Source: an uncultured Xanthobacteraceae bacterium
GTDB lineage: Bacteria; Pseudomonadota; Alphaproteobacteria; Rhizobiales; Xanthobacteraceae
Assembly (NCBI GenBank): GCA_955652195.1
Contig: CATPBC010000158.1
Location: 1 to 6,501 of the forward strand
Length of the DNA: 6,501 nucleotides
Reading direction: 5' to 3'
In this document: piece by piece, positions 1-4,758 of the stretch
Layout: each line of letters begins with the position of its first letter
How positions within the stretch are numbered: the first letter of the stretch is position 1
Program-made: the position numbers and the translations under genes
Notes under the pieces: model-generated
What the model saw: only the letters and a program-made list of their open reading frames with translations
What the model was told of the DNA's origin: nothing
Database searches by the model: none

Positions 1-1
1 C

Positions 2-49
2 ATTGATATCGAGACGATCGGGATTGAGAAGGGCAAGGCGTTTTCTCTG
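2..49 (+). pseudogene. Possible remnant of a DUF1254-type protein
   Basis: Frame 2 reads IDIETIGIEKGKAF and then loses similarity to anything I know, reaching a TGA at 56-58. The string GIEKGK(P/A)F is typical of DUF1254 envelope proteins, where it is normally followed by PDARM; here it is followed by SLLS and stop. This suggests a fragment of such a gene broken at about position 46 and joined to the kinase fragment that follows. Only about 15 residues support this, so it is a weak call. Confidence 0.3.
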
Positions 50-54
50 CTCTC

Positions 55-549
55 GTGAGGCCGGCCCGTCGATGCGCTGGTAAGGCCCATAGCCTGCTAG
101 GACGCAGGCATTGGGAGTCGGTGAGCCTGCGCGACGTGATCGATCAGATATTGCAGCCCTTTGGCCTTAACGACCGCCGGGTTGCCCGTTTCTGGGTTGA
201 GGGCGACGACGTTCGCCTACAACCCAAAGCGGCGTTGAGCCTCGCCATGCTGTTGCACGAGCTGGCGACCAATGCAGCGAAGCACGGCGCGCTCTCGGAC
301 GGCGCCGCCGGAAAGATCGACATTGCTTGGCAGGCTGAGCCGACCCCGCTGGGTGATTCGATGCGGCTGCGGTGGCAGGAAAGCGGCGGCCCGCCGGTGA
401 CGCCGCCCGGCCGCAAGGGCTTTGGGTCGCGCTTGATCGAGGGCGGACTGGCGCATGACCTGGATGGCGAAGTTCGTCTCGACTACGAGCCCGCGGGCGT
501 GGTTTGCCAGATCATTATGCCAGTCCGTCGGGCGGTGGATGAGCCGTGA
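55..549 (+). pseudogene. HWE-family sensor histidine kinase, 5'-truncated, ATPase half only
   Basis: This is the C-terminal part of an HWE/HisKA_2 histidine kinase. Counting from the GTG at 55, residues 10-22 (KAHSLLGRRHWES) are the end of the dimerisation region. The N box is LLHELATNAAKHGALS (66-81), with the HE pair and the ATP/Mg-binding Asn73. WQESGGP (107-113) is the W-x-E-x-G-G-P box typical of HWE kinases, and GFGSRLIEGGLAHDL (122-136) is the G2 lid. The H box with the phosphorylated histidine and any sensor domain should lie upstream. In the window all three upstream frames close (stops at 4-6, 25-27, 56-58 and 88-90). Just upstream, frame 2 reads GRPVDAL, the sequence expected before GKAHSLL, so a one-base loss near position 84 is likely. 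The gene overlaps the response regulator by GTGA and was probably its cognate kinase. As it stands it should not autophosphorylate. Family assignment is strong; inactivation is inferred. Confidence 0.8.
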
Positions 550-962
550 GTAGCCCCTTCTCCAGCTGCAAAGTCCTTTTGGTCGAGGACGAGATGCTTG
601 TGGTTTGGCTGCTCGAAGACATGCTCGCCGATTTAGGCTGCGCGGTCGTTGGTCCCGCATCCAGCGTCAATCAAGCTCTGGCGATGATCAATGCGGAGTC
701 CATCGATGCGGCGGTGCTCGATGTCAATCTCAACGGGCAAATGTCCTACCCCATCGCGGACACGCTCGCCGCGCGCGGCGTGCCATTCGTCTTTTCGACC
801 GGCTATGACAAGGACATGCTGCTAGGCGGTTACCGAACCTTTCCGGTGTTGCAGAAGCCGTTTCACCGGTCGGAATTGAGCGACACGCTCGCGAAGCTGC
901 TGACGCCAAAGGGGCCGCGCGTCGAATCGGCGCTAGCGGCCATTGCGGAAACGTCGCCTTAA
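546..962 (+). CDS. Single-domain response regulator (receiver only)
   Basis: The 138-residue protein is one CheY-like receiver domain with no output domain. Visible residues are the acidic pocket Glu14-Asp15 (LLVEDE), the phospho-acceptor Asp59 in AAVLDVNLNG, the switch Thr85 in FVFSTGY, and Lys104-Pro105 in VLQKPF. These are all the residues a functional receiver needs. The start is GTG at 546, which overlaps the kinase stop (GTGA); no later in-frame ATG keeps the first beta strand. The overlap implies translational coupling and co-transcription with the HWE kinase. Stand-alone receivers next to HWE kinases usually act as phosphate shuttles or sinks, and some feed the PhyR-EcfG stress pathway. 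The EcfG-type promoter about 150 bases downstream fits that idea but does not prove it. With the kinase truncated, this regulator may be an orphan here. No DNA-binding or PhyR sigma-like domain is present. Confidence 0.9.
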   Translation: MSSPFSSCKVLLVEDEMLVVWLLEDMLADLGCAVVGPASSVNQALAMINAESIDAAVLDVNLNGQMSYPIADTLAARGVPFVFSTGYDKDMLLGGYRTFPVLQKPFHRSELSDTLAKLLTPKGPRVESALAAIAETSP

Positions 963-1108
963 GGCCTGCATCGACGTGCTGTTGCGCCACCTGCCAGTCG
1001 GGAAATTTGCGGGATTCCGCCACTCCAAAAATATGAATGCTCACGCAGTTAAGGCATAACGCGAACGAAATGCGCACGTTTCAATTAGCCGCCAGAACAG
1101 CAGATGAA

Positions 1109-1134
1109 GGAACTTTTGGTCTCCCCAAAACGTT
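1109..1134 (+). promoter_or_regulatory. EcfG general-stress sigma factor promoter
   Basis: GGAAC at 1109-1113 and CGTT at 1131-1134 are separated by exactly 17 bases. This is the consensus (GGAAC-N16/17-CGTT) of the alphaproteobacterial general-stress sigma factor EcfG. Transcription would begin near 1141-1145, giving a leader of about 30 bases before the ATG at 1175. It predicts PhyR/NepR/EcfG-dependent induction of the small protein that follows. Confidence 0.85.
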
Positions 1135-1160
1135 GCGGTTGGCGGTTTTCGTGCTCATGC

Positions 1161-1168
1161 AAGGAGGT
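1161..1168 (+). promoter_or_regulatory. Strong Shine-Dalgarno deciding the start at 1175
   Basis: AAGGAGGT lies 6 bases before ATG 1175, a near-perfect anti-16S match. It settles the start: the same frame is open upstream to an ATG at 1037, but that extension would lie before the EcfG transcript start and has no ribosome site. Confidence 0.9.
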
Positions 1169-1174
1169 ATCCAA

Positions 1175-1453
1175 ATGGCTGACAGGTTGAAGGCGATGGA
1201 CAAAGTTAAAAATCCCGGAGCTCACTTCGACAAGCCGAAAAAAATTGTTCAAGATAAAGTTCTGTCCCACGATGAAAAAAAGAAAGCACTTAACACTTGG
1301 GAGCAAGACGAGCGACAGTTATTGACAGCCAGCAACGAAGGAATGTCTGGAGGCGATGAAGGTCTCCAGTCGGAGGACGCAAATCGTCTCGGTGAGGTTG
1401 TCAGGGCAAAAGCAAAAATCGGCGAAAAGCCCAATCACAAACCGTCTCAGTAA
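1175..1453 (+). CDS. Conserved small hydrophilic rhizobial protein, EcfG-controlled
   Basis: A 92-residue, highly charged, soluble protein beginning MADRLKAMDKVKNPGAHFDK. The recognisable block is the central LSHDEKKKALNTWEQDERQL (positions 27-46), followed by TASNEGMSGGDEGL. This matches the pattern of small uncharacterised proteins common in Bradyrhizobium and relatives (L-S-x-x-E-K-x-x-A-L-x-x-W-E-Q-D-x-R-Q-L). No signal peptide, membrane segment or cysteine is present. The C-terminus is basic and rich in Lys and Pro. It sits alone behind an EcfG promoter with an ideal ribosome site, so it is likely a stress-induced protein. Its molecular role is unknown to me, and I do not infer one. The stop codon lies inside the first unit of a 23-base tandem repeat. 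Confidence 0.88.
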   Translation: MADRLKAMDKVKNPGAHFDKPKKIVQDKVLSHDEKKKALNTWEQDERQLLTASNEGMSGGDEGLQSEDANRLGEVVRAKAKIGEKPNHKPSQ

Positions 1454-1490
1454 TACGCGGAGCAAAGTCTCAGTAGTGCGCGGAACAAAA
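1446..1490 (+). repeat. Two-unit imperfect tandem repeat, period 23
   Basis: Unit 1 (1446-1467) and unit 2 (1469-1490) agree at 18 of 22 bases; the core is CTCAGTA-N3-CGCGGA-R-CAAA. All four differences are A/G transitions. Unit 1 contains the TAA stop of the preceding gene. Unit 2 contains GGAAC, but there is no CGTT 16-17 bases later, so it is not an EcfG promoter as it stands. Confidence 0.6.
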
Positions 1491-1544
1491 CATCCTGTAC
1501 GTGCAAATGTAGTTCCTCCCGCCGCGGTAGCGTTACCAACAAGA

Positions 1545-1558
1545 AGCCCCTGGGGGCT
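1545..1558 (+). promoter_or_regulatory. Hairpin in the leader of the truncated stress gene
   Basis: AGCCCC-TG-GGGGCT is a perfect 6-base inverted repeat. Flanking CAAC (1537-1540) and GTTG (1559-1562) could extend the stem across a four-base bulge. No T tract follows, so it is not a standard terminator. It sits just before the GAGG (1562-1565) that serves the ATG at 1573, so it might influence translation initiation. Confidence 0.4.
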
Positions 1559-1572
1559 GTTGAGGTTGTGAC

Positions 1573-1740
1573 ATGACGAAGCGTAACCACCTCTGCCGCG
1601 TCTGGGATATCATCGAAAAAGTTGGTGTGTGCATGCTGACAACGCAATTCTCCGGCGGATTGCGCGCGCGACCGATCGAAGCAAGGGCCGACCGCGATGC
1701 AGGCCTGATCTTTTTCGTGACTGACGTGCACAGCGCAAAG
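1573..1740 (+). pseudogene. General stress protein, PNPOx-like FMN-binding fold, 3'-truncated
   Basis: The first 56 codons encode an N-terminal fragment of the pyridoxamine 5'-phosphate oxidase-like general stress family (PF16242 type, split-barrel flavin binders of about 150-165 residues). Diagnostic stretches are HLCRVWDIIEKVGVCMLTTQ, GGLRARPIEARADRDAG and LIFFVTDVHSAK. In the family the last is usually followed by KEDEI and a second barrel half. Here the sequence switches after the AAG at 1738-1740 to antisense transposase, and the reading frame runs on to 1920 as junk. The start ATG at 1573 has GAGG 7 bases upstream. Only about a third of the protein remains, so it should be non-functional. 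These proteins are commonly induced in the EcfG response, which fits the gene before it. No EcfG motif is visible directly upstream of this one. Confidence 0.82.
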
Positions 1741-2312
1741 GCGCGTGACACAAACTCAGTGCCTTGGTCGACGCGAATGCTTGACGGCAATCCTATCTCT
1801 CGCCCGACTCTTTCCAGCACCGCGCCACGGAAGCTAAAACGCGGTTCTAACGCTGGCGAGAAACGTGAGAAGGTGTCGACGATCGTCAGCACCCGCAACT
1901 TGCGCCCGGTTGCCAGTTGATCATGGACAAAGTCCATCGCCCAGGTCTCGTTCGGTCGGGTCGCATTGCGGCGATCCTCCCGCAGCTTCGCCTTGACCCG
2001 GCGCTTGGGCGTCTTGTTGCGCAATTGCAGGCCTAACTCGCGATAAATCCGCCGTGTCTTCTTCTGGTTGATGTGCCAGCCCTCACGACGTAGTAAAACA
2101 TGAACGCGCCGATAGCCGTAGCGTACCCGCGTCTGGCAAATCTCTTTGATCCGTTGTTCGAGGCCAGCCTGTCCGGGGCGACGGGACTTATAGTGGTAGG
2201 TGGATGTGTCGAACAGGAACACACGACACGCCCGCCGGATCGATACATCCCAGTCGCCGCGCATCGCATCAACCAGCTTGCGCTTGCGGACAGGCTTCAA
2301 AGCTTTCGGCGG
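1741..2312 (-). pseudogene. IS3-family transposase orfB (DDE integrase domain), C-terminus lost
   Basis: This is the catalytic half of the IS3-type fusion transposase. Landmarks in order are KALKPVRKRKLVDAMRGDW at the start, RYGYRRVHVLLRREGW (the HTH_21-like region), NETWAMDFVHDQL (first catalytic Asp), VLTIVDTFSRFS, and SSIRVDQGTEFVSR (second catalytic Asp). The conserved third segment with the catalytic Glu and the RPH motif is absent, because similarity ends right after VSR at about 1741. A further small lesion is likely: FSFRGAVLERVG seems to lack about four residues that relatives have between RGA and VLERV. The frame overlaps the orfA stop at 2297-2299, as expected for programmed -1 frameshifting at CGAAAG. 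It cannot be catalytically active without the glutamate. Confidence 0.88.
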
Positions 2313-2407
2313 AGCGCGTCCTGAAGCATCTCCTTGTCGAGGCTCAGATCGGCCACCACTTTGCGCAGCTTGCTGTTCTCGTCCTCGAGCTGCTTGAGCC
2401 GCCGCAT
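2297..2407 (-). pseudogene. IS3-family orfA, C-terminal leucine-zipper part only
   Basis: The segment reads MRRLKQLEDENSKLRKVVAD and then LSLDKEMLQDALRRKL and stop, the coiled-coil end of an IS3 orfA. A normal orfA has about 90 residues with an N-terminal helix-turn-helix that binds the terminal repeats. Upstream of 2407 the frame encodes nothing transposase-like, so the DNA-binding half is missing. The stop overlaps the beginning of orfB in the -1 frame. Confidence 0.82.
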
Positions 2408-2427
2408 CAGGGGCGCACTCCACGTCG

Positions 2428-2590
2428 ATGTCCGCACTATGTCTGCTTGTACCCCAAGAGCGGCGCAAGGGCGGACATTCCGGGACTTCGCATTCGGGCC
2501 AAAAGGCGACAAAGCGCAGTGCAGCAAAAAGACGACCTATTCGATCACCTCGTCGGCGGCTACGAGCATGGTGTTCGGCACGATCAGCGC
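2428..2590 (+). repeat. Dispersed rhizobial intergenic element, copy 1
   Basis: ATGTCCGC (2428-2435) and ATGTCTGC (2439-2446) are direct half-sites, with GCGGACAT (2471-2478) inverted to them. After this the plus-strand translation shows CSKKTTYSITSSAATSM. A similar conceptual peptide (YSITSSARAS) recurs in spurious ORFs of Bradyrhizobium genomes and marks a dispersed noncoding element; this is from memory. The element starts where the IS3 fragment ends, and its right part overlaps the 3' end of sufE. The right boundary (about 2590) is estimated from where SufE similarity resumes. Confidence 0.6.
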
Positions 2591-3010
2591 GGCCAGCGCA
2601 GTACGGGCATCAGAGCGAATGCGCTCGACCATGGAGCGAAAGCCATTCGAGCGCTGTGGCGTGAGGTGTTCGCGCAAACCCATGCCTTCGAATAATTTGA
2701 CGGCATCGGTGCCGAGAATCTCTCTTGCGCTTTTGCCCGAATAAATCGCGAACAGGATGGCAATCAATCCGCGCACGATGTGGGCATCGCTGTCGCCGGC
2801 AAAGGTCAGGACTGGTCCGCCGGTGCCATTCGGGCGCACGGTCGTATCGAGCCAGACCTGACTGGCGCAGCCTTGAACCTTATTGGCGTCGCTGTGCACT
2901 GCCTCCGGCAGCGGCGGTAGTTCGCGACCCAATTCGATCAGATAGCGATAGCGGTCGTCCCAGTCGTCCAAGACCGTAAAATTGCCGATGATTTCGTCGA
3001 TGTCAGCCAT
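2537..3010 (-). CDS. sufE: SufE, sulfur-transfer partner of the SufS cysteine desulfurase
   Basis: SufE accepts persulfide sulfur from the cysteine desulfurase SufS and passes it to the SUF scaffold for Fe-S cluster assembly in the cytoplasm. The protein starts MADIDEIIGNF. It then shows WDDRYRYLIELGRELPPLP (17-35) and NKVQGCASQVW (43-53), with the acceptor cysteine at Cys48. Further on are FAGDSDAHIVRGLIAILFAI and LREHLTPQRSNGFRSMVERI, both highly characteristic. The start ATG (3010-3008) gives the normal family N-terminus, but the ribosome site is weak. At 157 residues it is somewhat longer than usual (about 140-146). The last 15 or so residues (LIVPNTMLVAADEVIE) do not look like SufE and lie antisense to the dispersed repeat, so the native 3' end was probably replaced. 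The core fold and active site are intact, so it is probably functional. The rest of the suf operon is not in the window. Confidence 0.93.
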   Translation of the reverse strand: MADIDEIIGNFTVLDDWDDRYRYLIELGRELPPLPEAVHSDANKVQGCASQVWLDTTVRPNGTGGPVLTFAGDSDAHIVRGLIAILFAIYSGKSAREILGTDAVKLFEGMGLREHLTPQRSNGFRSMVERIRSDARTALAALIVPNTMLVAADEVIE

Positions 3011-3389
3011 CTTGCCGCAGCTTAACGCCGCTCGCTCATGTTGGCCTTTATATAGAGAGCAATGCCGGAGAGGTCGATATGCCGGCGGAGGGCTTGCGAG
3101 GAGGATTCCAGGCGGACCAGAGGCGACCGATTATGAAATCACACCGCGTGGCGGGAGTCCTTGCGCGCCGGGGTCCTCGAACCGCAATCCAGGTCCGACA
3201 GGTCGAAACATCCCCGGTCGAGCGCCAAGTTCAATCGTCAGCAAGCTGCACCACGTTGCGCGCCGACAAGCGGCCGCTAAGGCCGCGCCATGGGTTGAAA
3301 AACCCCCGGAAATACTTAGATTATTATCGGAGAGTGGTCTTTTCCATGAAACCGCCGACCGCGAAAACACCCAAAACCTTAGAGAGCAA
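3011..3389. other. Divergent sufE/erpA intergenic interval
   Basis: Nothing here matches a known gene. TATATAAA, read on the minus strand about 45 bases before sufE, could be its -10 region, but no good -35 precedes it. On the plus strand an Arg-rich open frame runs from ATG 3079 (preceded by GGAGAGG) to a TGA at 3391-3393 that overlaps the erpA start. Its composition looks non-coding and I do not call it as a gene. A shorter 15-codon frame starting at ATG 3346 (MKPPTAKTPKTLESK) ends at the same ATGA overlap and could be a leader peptide. Confidence 0.5.
3295..3322 (+). promoter_or_regulatory. Candidate housekeeping promoter of erpA
   Basis: TTGAAA (3295-3300) and TAGATT (3317-3322) are 16 bases apart, a fair sigma-70 match (4 of 6 at the -10). 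Transcription would start near 3330, about 60 bases before erpA. The AT-rich patch ACTTAGATTATTAT around the -10 could also hold an Fe-S or iron regulator site, but I cannot match it to a defined RirA, Irr or IscR box. Confidence 0.4.
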
Positions 3390-3713
3390 ATGACCGTCAC
3401 CGTGACCGAGCGCGCCGCGCGGCGAATCGGCGAGATCCTGCGTCAGGAACCCGCCGGCACGATGTTGCGCGCCAGCGTCGAAGGCGGCGGCTGCTCCGGC
3501 TTTCAGTATAAATTCGACACCGAACGCGAGCGTGCCGACGACGATATCGTGATCGAGCAAAGCGGCGCGACTGTGCTGATCGATCCGGTCTCGCTCAATT
3601 ACATGGCTGGATCCGAGATCGATTTCGTGGACGATCTGATCGGCTCGTCGTTCAAGATCAACAATCCGAAGGCCACTGCGTCCTGCGGCTGCGGCACCAG
3701 CTTCGCGCTGTGA
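3390..3713 (+). CDS. erpA: A-type iron-sulfur cluster carrier ErpA
   Basis: A 107-residue A-type carrier (IscA/SufA/ErpA family) that takes assembled Fe-S clusters from the scaffold and delivers them to apo-proteins. The three cluster-ligand cysteines are all present: Cys35 in EGGGCSGFQY, and Cys99 and Cys101 in the C-terminal SCGCGTSF. The intervening LIDPVSLNYMAGSEIDFVDD and FKINNPKA are also family-typical. The ATG at 3390 gives the usual short N-terminus (MTVTVTERAARRI). A weak AGAGAG ribosome site precedes it, and the ATG overlaps the TGA of a short upstream frame. In Bradyrhizobium relatives this gene is followed by exodeoxyribonuclease III, and the remnant of xth lies 13 bases downstream here, which supports the ErpA assignment over SufA. 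It faces away from sufE. Confidence 0.93.
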   Translation: MTVTVTERAARRIGEILRQEPAGTMLRASVEGGGCSGFQYKFDTERERADDDIVIEQSGATVLIDPVSLNYMAGSEIDFVDDLIGSSFKINNPKATASCGCGTSFAL

Positions 3714-3726
3714 AGCGCAAACTGCC

Positions 3727-3871
3727 GTGCGCATCGCCACCTGGAACGTAAACTCGATCAAGCAGCGCCTCGATTCCGCAGGTTGACGGTGGGCTCGCCG
3801 AGCGCAAGCCGGACATCGTCTGCCTGCAAGAAACCAAATGCGTCGGACGCTCGCCGCGGCCCTCGCACTAA
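3727..3871 (+). pseudogene. xth: Exodeoxyribonuclease III, frameshifted N-terminal remnant
   Basis: GTG at 3727 begins (V)RIATWNVNSIKQRLDSA, the unmistakable N-terminus of the ExoIII/APE family with the metal-site Asn. The frame then hits TGA. One frame over, from 3794, it resumes as LAERKPDIVCLQETKCV with the catalytic Glu in LQETK. The stretch between (about 3780-3793) looks like GCA-GTG-ACG-TGG with extra G or T bases, a net +1 change. After KCV (3844) similarity ends and a TAA follows at 3869-3871. A full enzyme has about 255-265 residues; about 40 remain. The protein repairs abasic sites, so a functional copy is presumably elsewhere. The position behind erpA is ancestral. Confidence 0.88.
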
Positions 3872-3886
3872 AGCAGAGCCGCGCCC

Positions 3887-3988
3887 TCAGAACCCACGGC
3901 AGACCTGATTGCCCCAGTTGTCCACCCACGGATGCGTGCCAACCGGACAGTTTTCAACGCTACCGTGAATCGTCGTCGGCTGCCCAGA
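3887..3988 (-). pseudogene. C-terminal tail of a small exported-type protein
   Basis: The minus-strand frame ending at TGA 3889-3887 reads SGQPTTIHGSVENCPVG and then THPWVDNWGNQVCRGF. The pattern C-P-x-G-T-H-P-W-V-D-x-W-G-N-x-x-C recalls the C-terminus of small secreted or periplasmic proteins of Bradyrhizobium, with two cysteines that could form a disulfide. No signal peptide is attached: about 10 bases upstream the DNA belongs to a DNA ligase in another frame. The assignment to a family rests on recollection of the motif only. Confidence 0.4.
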
Positions 3989-3999
3989 ATCAAAGGACT

Positions 4000-4125
4000 T
4001 GCGCGGAAGCCATCGTGCTTGATTTCGTGAAGCCAGCCTGGCCCCGAAGGCGGCACCTTCGCGGGAGATGGTAAACACGGCTCGATAATTCCCAGTCCGG
4101 GGCGGGTACGCTCACGCAACGACAT
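4000..4125 (-). pseudogene. ATP-dependent DNA ligase, N-terminal fragment with the adenylation motif
   Basis: From ATG 4125-4123 the minus strand encodes MSLRERTRPGLGIIEPCLPS, then PAKVPPSGPGWLHEIKHDGF and RA. EIKHDGF carries motif I (KxDG), whose lysine (Lys36) becomes adenylated in ATP-dependent ligases (PF01068; LigC/LigD-type enzymes in rhizobia). The normal continuation after HDGFR is lost; the frame continues into unrelated sequence overlapping the exported-protein tail. About 42 residues of a protein of roughly 300 or more remain. The fragment is sharply bounded at 4000 and points towards the xth remnant. Confidence 0.8.
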
Positions 4126-4200
4126 AACGCCGTGAACTGCCGAGTATTGATCAGTCGTAAAATAGCGAGCCTTCATCGCCCAATACAATTCCCGGCTGGT

Positions 4201-4241
4201 AGCGGTCGCCACCGCTGGTTCAGAGTGAGCAACTTTGCTCA
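4201..4241. promoter_or_regulatory. Two adjacent perfect inverted repeats
   Basis: AGCGGT-CGCC-ACCGCT (4201-4216) and TGAGCAA-CT-TTGCTCA (4226-4241) lie 9 bases apart. Neither is followed by a clear T run on either strand. They could be a double hairpin in RNA or a protein-binding dyad. They sit upstream of the ligase fragment (minus) and of the small-ORF stretch (plus). Confidence 0.4.
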
Positions 4242-4298
4242 GACGCCGAGCAGTCATGCGAGTAGAAATTATTTTGAGGCAATCTTACGGTTACCCAA

Positions 4299-4403
4299 AT
4301 GAGGCAGCATTCGTCCGTTCGACAAAGGTTCAGATATTTCGGCGTGATCGCCATATTTCTAATCGTAACAGTGGCATTGGGCTGGGGTCTTGCCCACATT
4401 TGA
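4299..4403 (+). CDS. Candidate 34-residue single-pass membrane peptide
   Basis: The frame reads MRQHSSVRQRFRYF, GVIAIFLIVTVALGWGLAHI and stop. A basic N-terminus (four Arg in the first 12 residues) precedes an uninterrupted hydrophobic stretch of about 20 residues. This is the classic form of a small inner-membrane protein with N-in orientation. The start has no good Shine-Dalgarno; GAGG lies 20 bases upstream, which is too far. It may equally be the start of a larger protein now truncated. No family is recognised. Confidence 0.4.
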   Translation: MRQHSSVRQRFRYFGVIAIFLIVTVALGWGLAHI

Positions 4404-4432
4404 AACGATTCAGCTGAAGTCAACGCGATCGC

Positions 4433-4519
4433 ATGAAATCGTCAAACGTCGCGCGCGTTCATCGTCGGCACCATAGTTTTGAGCCGAGATTCGATGAAAA
4501 AGTGAGCAGGGGCATGTGA
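4433..4519 (+). CDS. Candidate 28-residue basic peptide
   Basis: The frame begins MKSSNVARVHRRHHSFEPRF and ends VSRGM, stopping at TGA 4517-4519, which overlaps the next ATG (TGATG). Arg- and His-rich; no recognised motif and no convincing ribosome site. It is listed only because of its tight coupling to the next ORF. Confidence 0.18.
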   Translation: MKSSNVARVHRRHHSFEPRFDEKVSRGM

Positions 4520-4689
4520 TGAGGAAAGTCATTCGAGGTTACGGTAAAGACAAAAATCTCAATCTCATTCTTATTGGCACGATCCCTGTCCCTCATAGCA
4601 AGGGTAAACGCTCTCCGGCTGCTCGCCAGGATAAAAGATATTTGGTCAGACAAGGAGCAACGATCTTTAAGAAGGAAACTATTCGTTAG
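4519..4689 (+). CDS. Candidate 56-residue basic protein, unrecognised
   Basis: The frame starts MRKVIRGYGKDKNLNLILIG and contains PVPHSKGKRSPAARQDKRY, ending FKKETIR. It is strongly basic, with one short hydrophobic patch (LNLILIGTI) too short to span a membrane. CAGGGGC about 6 bases upstream could act as a weak ribosome site, and the TGATG overlap with the preceding short frame allows coupling. Codon third positions are A/T-rich compared with the GC-rich genes elsewhere here, which suggests either acquired DNA or non-coding sequence. I recognise no family. Confidence 0.3.
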   Translation: MRKVIRGYGKDKNLNLILIGTIPVPHSKGKRSPAARQDKRYLVRQGATIFKKETIR

Positions 4690-4758
4690 TCGCCTTCTAC
4701 AGACCGACTAGTAAACACTCGAAGTGGGTCGTGGCCACGCGCCTGCAACTTATCAGGG

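Larger units (their letters stand above)
1741..2412 (-). mobile_element. IS3-family (IS407/IS51-like group) fragment, truncated at both ends
   Basis: Minus-strand sequence carries the end of orfA and most of orfB in the overlapping -1 frame arrangement of IS3 elements. On the 5' side, transposase similarity begins at about 2407, so the first half of orfA with its helix-turn-helix is absent. On the 3' side it stops at about 1741, immediately after the second catalytic aspartate region. No terminal inverted repeats or target duplications can be identified at either edge. The left edge abuts the broken PNPOx-like gene; the right edge abuts a dispersed repeat. The element is inert and is best read as debris from rearrangement. 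Confidence 0.85.

Noticed and set aside
1037..1174. N-terminal extension of the small EcfG-controlled protein from ATG 1037
   Set aside because: It would begin upstream of the EcfG promoter and lacks a ribosome site; the strong AAGGAGGT points to 1175.
1482..1506. GGAAC at 1482-1486 as a second EcfG promoter for the PNPOx-like gene
   Set aside because: The bases 16-17 downstream are GCAA/CAAA, not CGTT or a near match.
1741..1920. Plus-strand continuation of the PNPOx-like frame as a 115-residue protein
   Set aside because: After 1740 it is antisense to clear IS3 orfB sequence and has no family character.
2982..3389. Long N-terminal extension of ErpA
   Set aside because: The frame is open but the family N-terminus begins at MTVTVTERAA; the extension runs through the divergent promoter region and into sufE.
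3079..3393. 104-residue Arg-rich ORF with a good GGAGAGG upstream
   Set aside because: Composition resembles translated GC-rich intergenic DNA and no motif is visible; kept only as a note in the intergenic entry.
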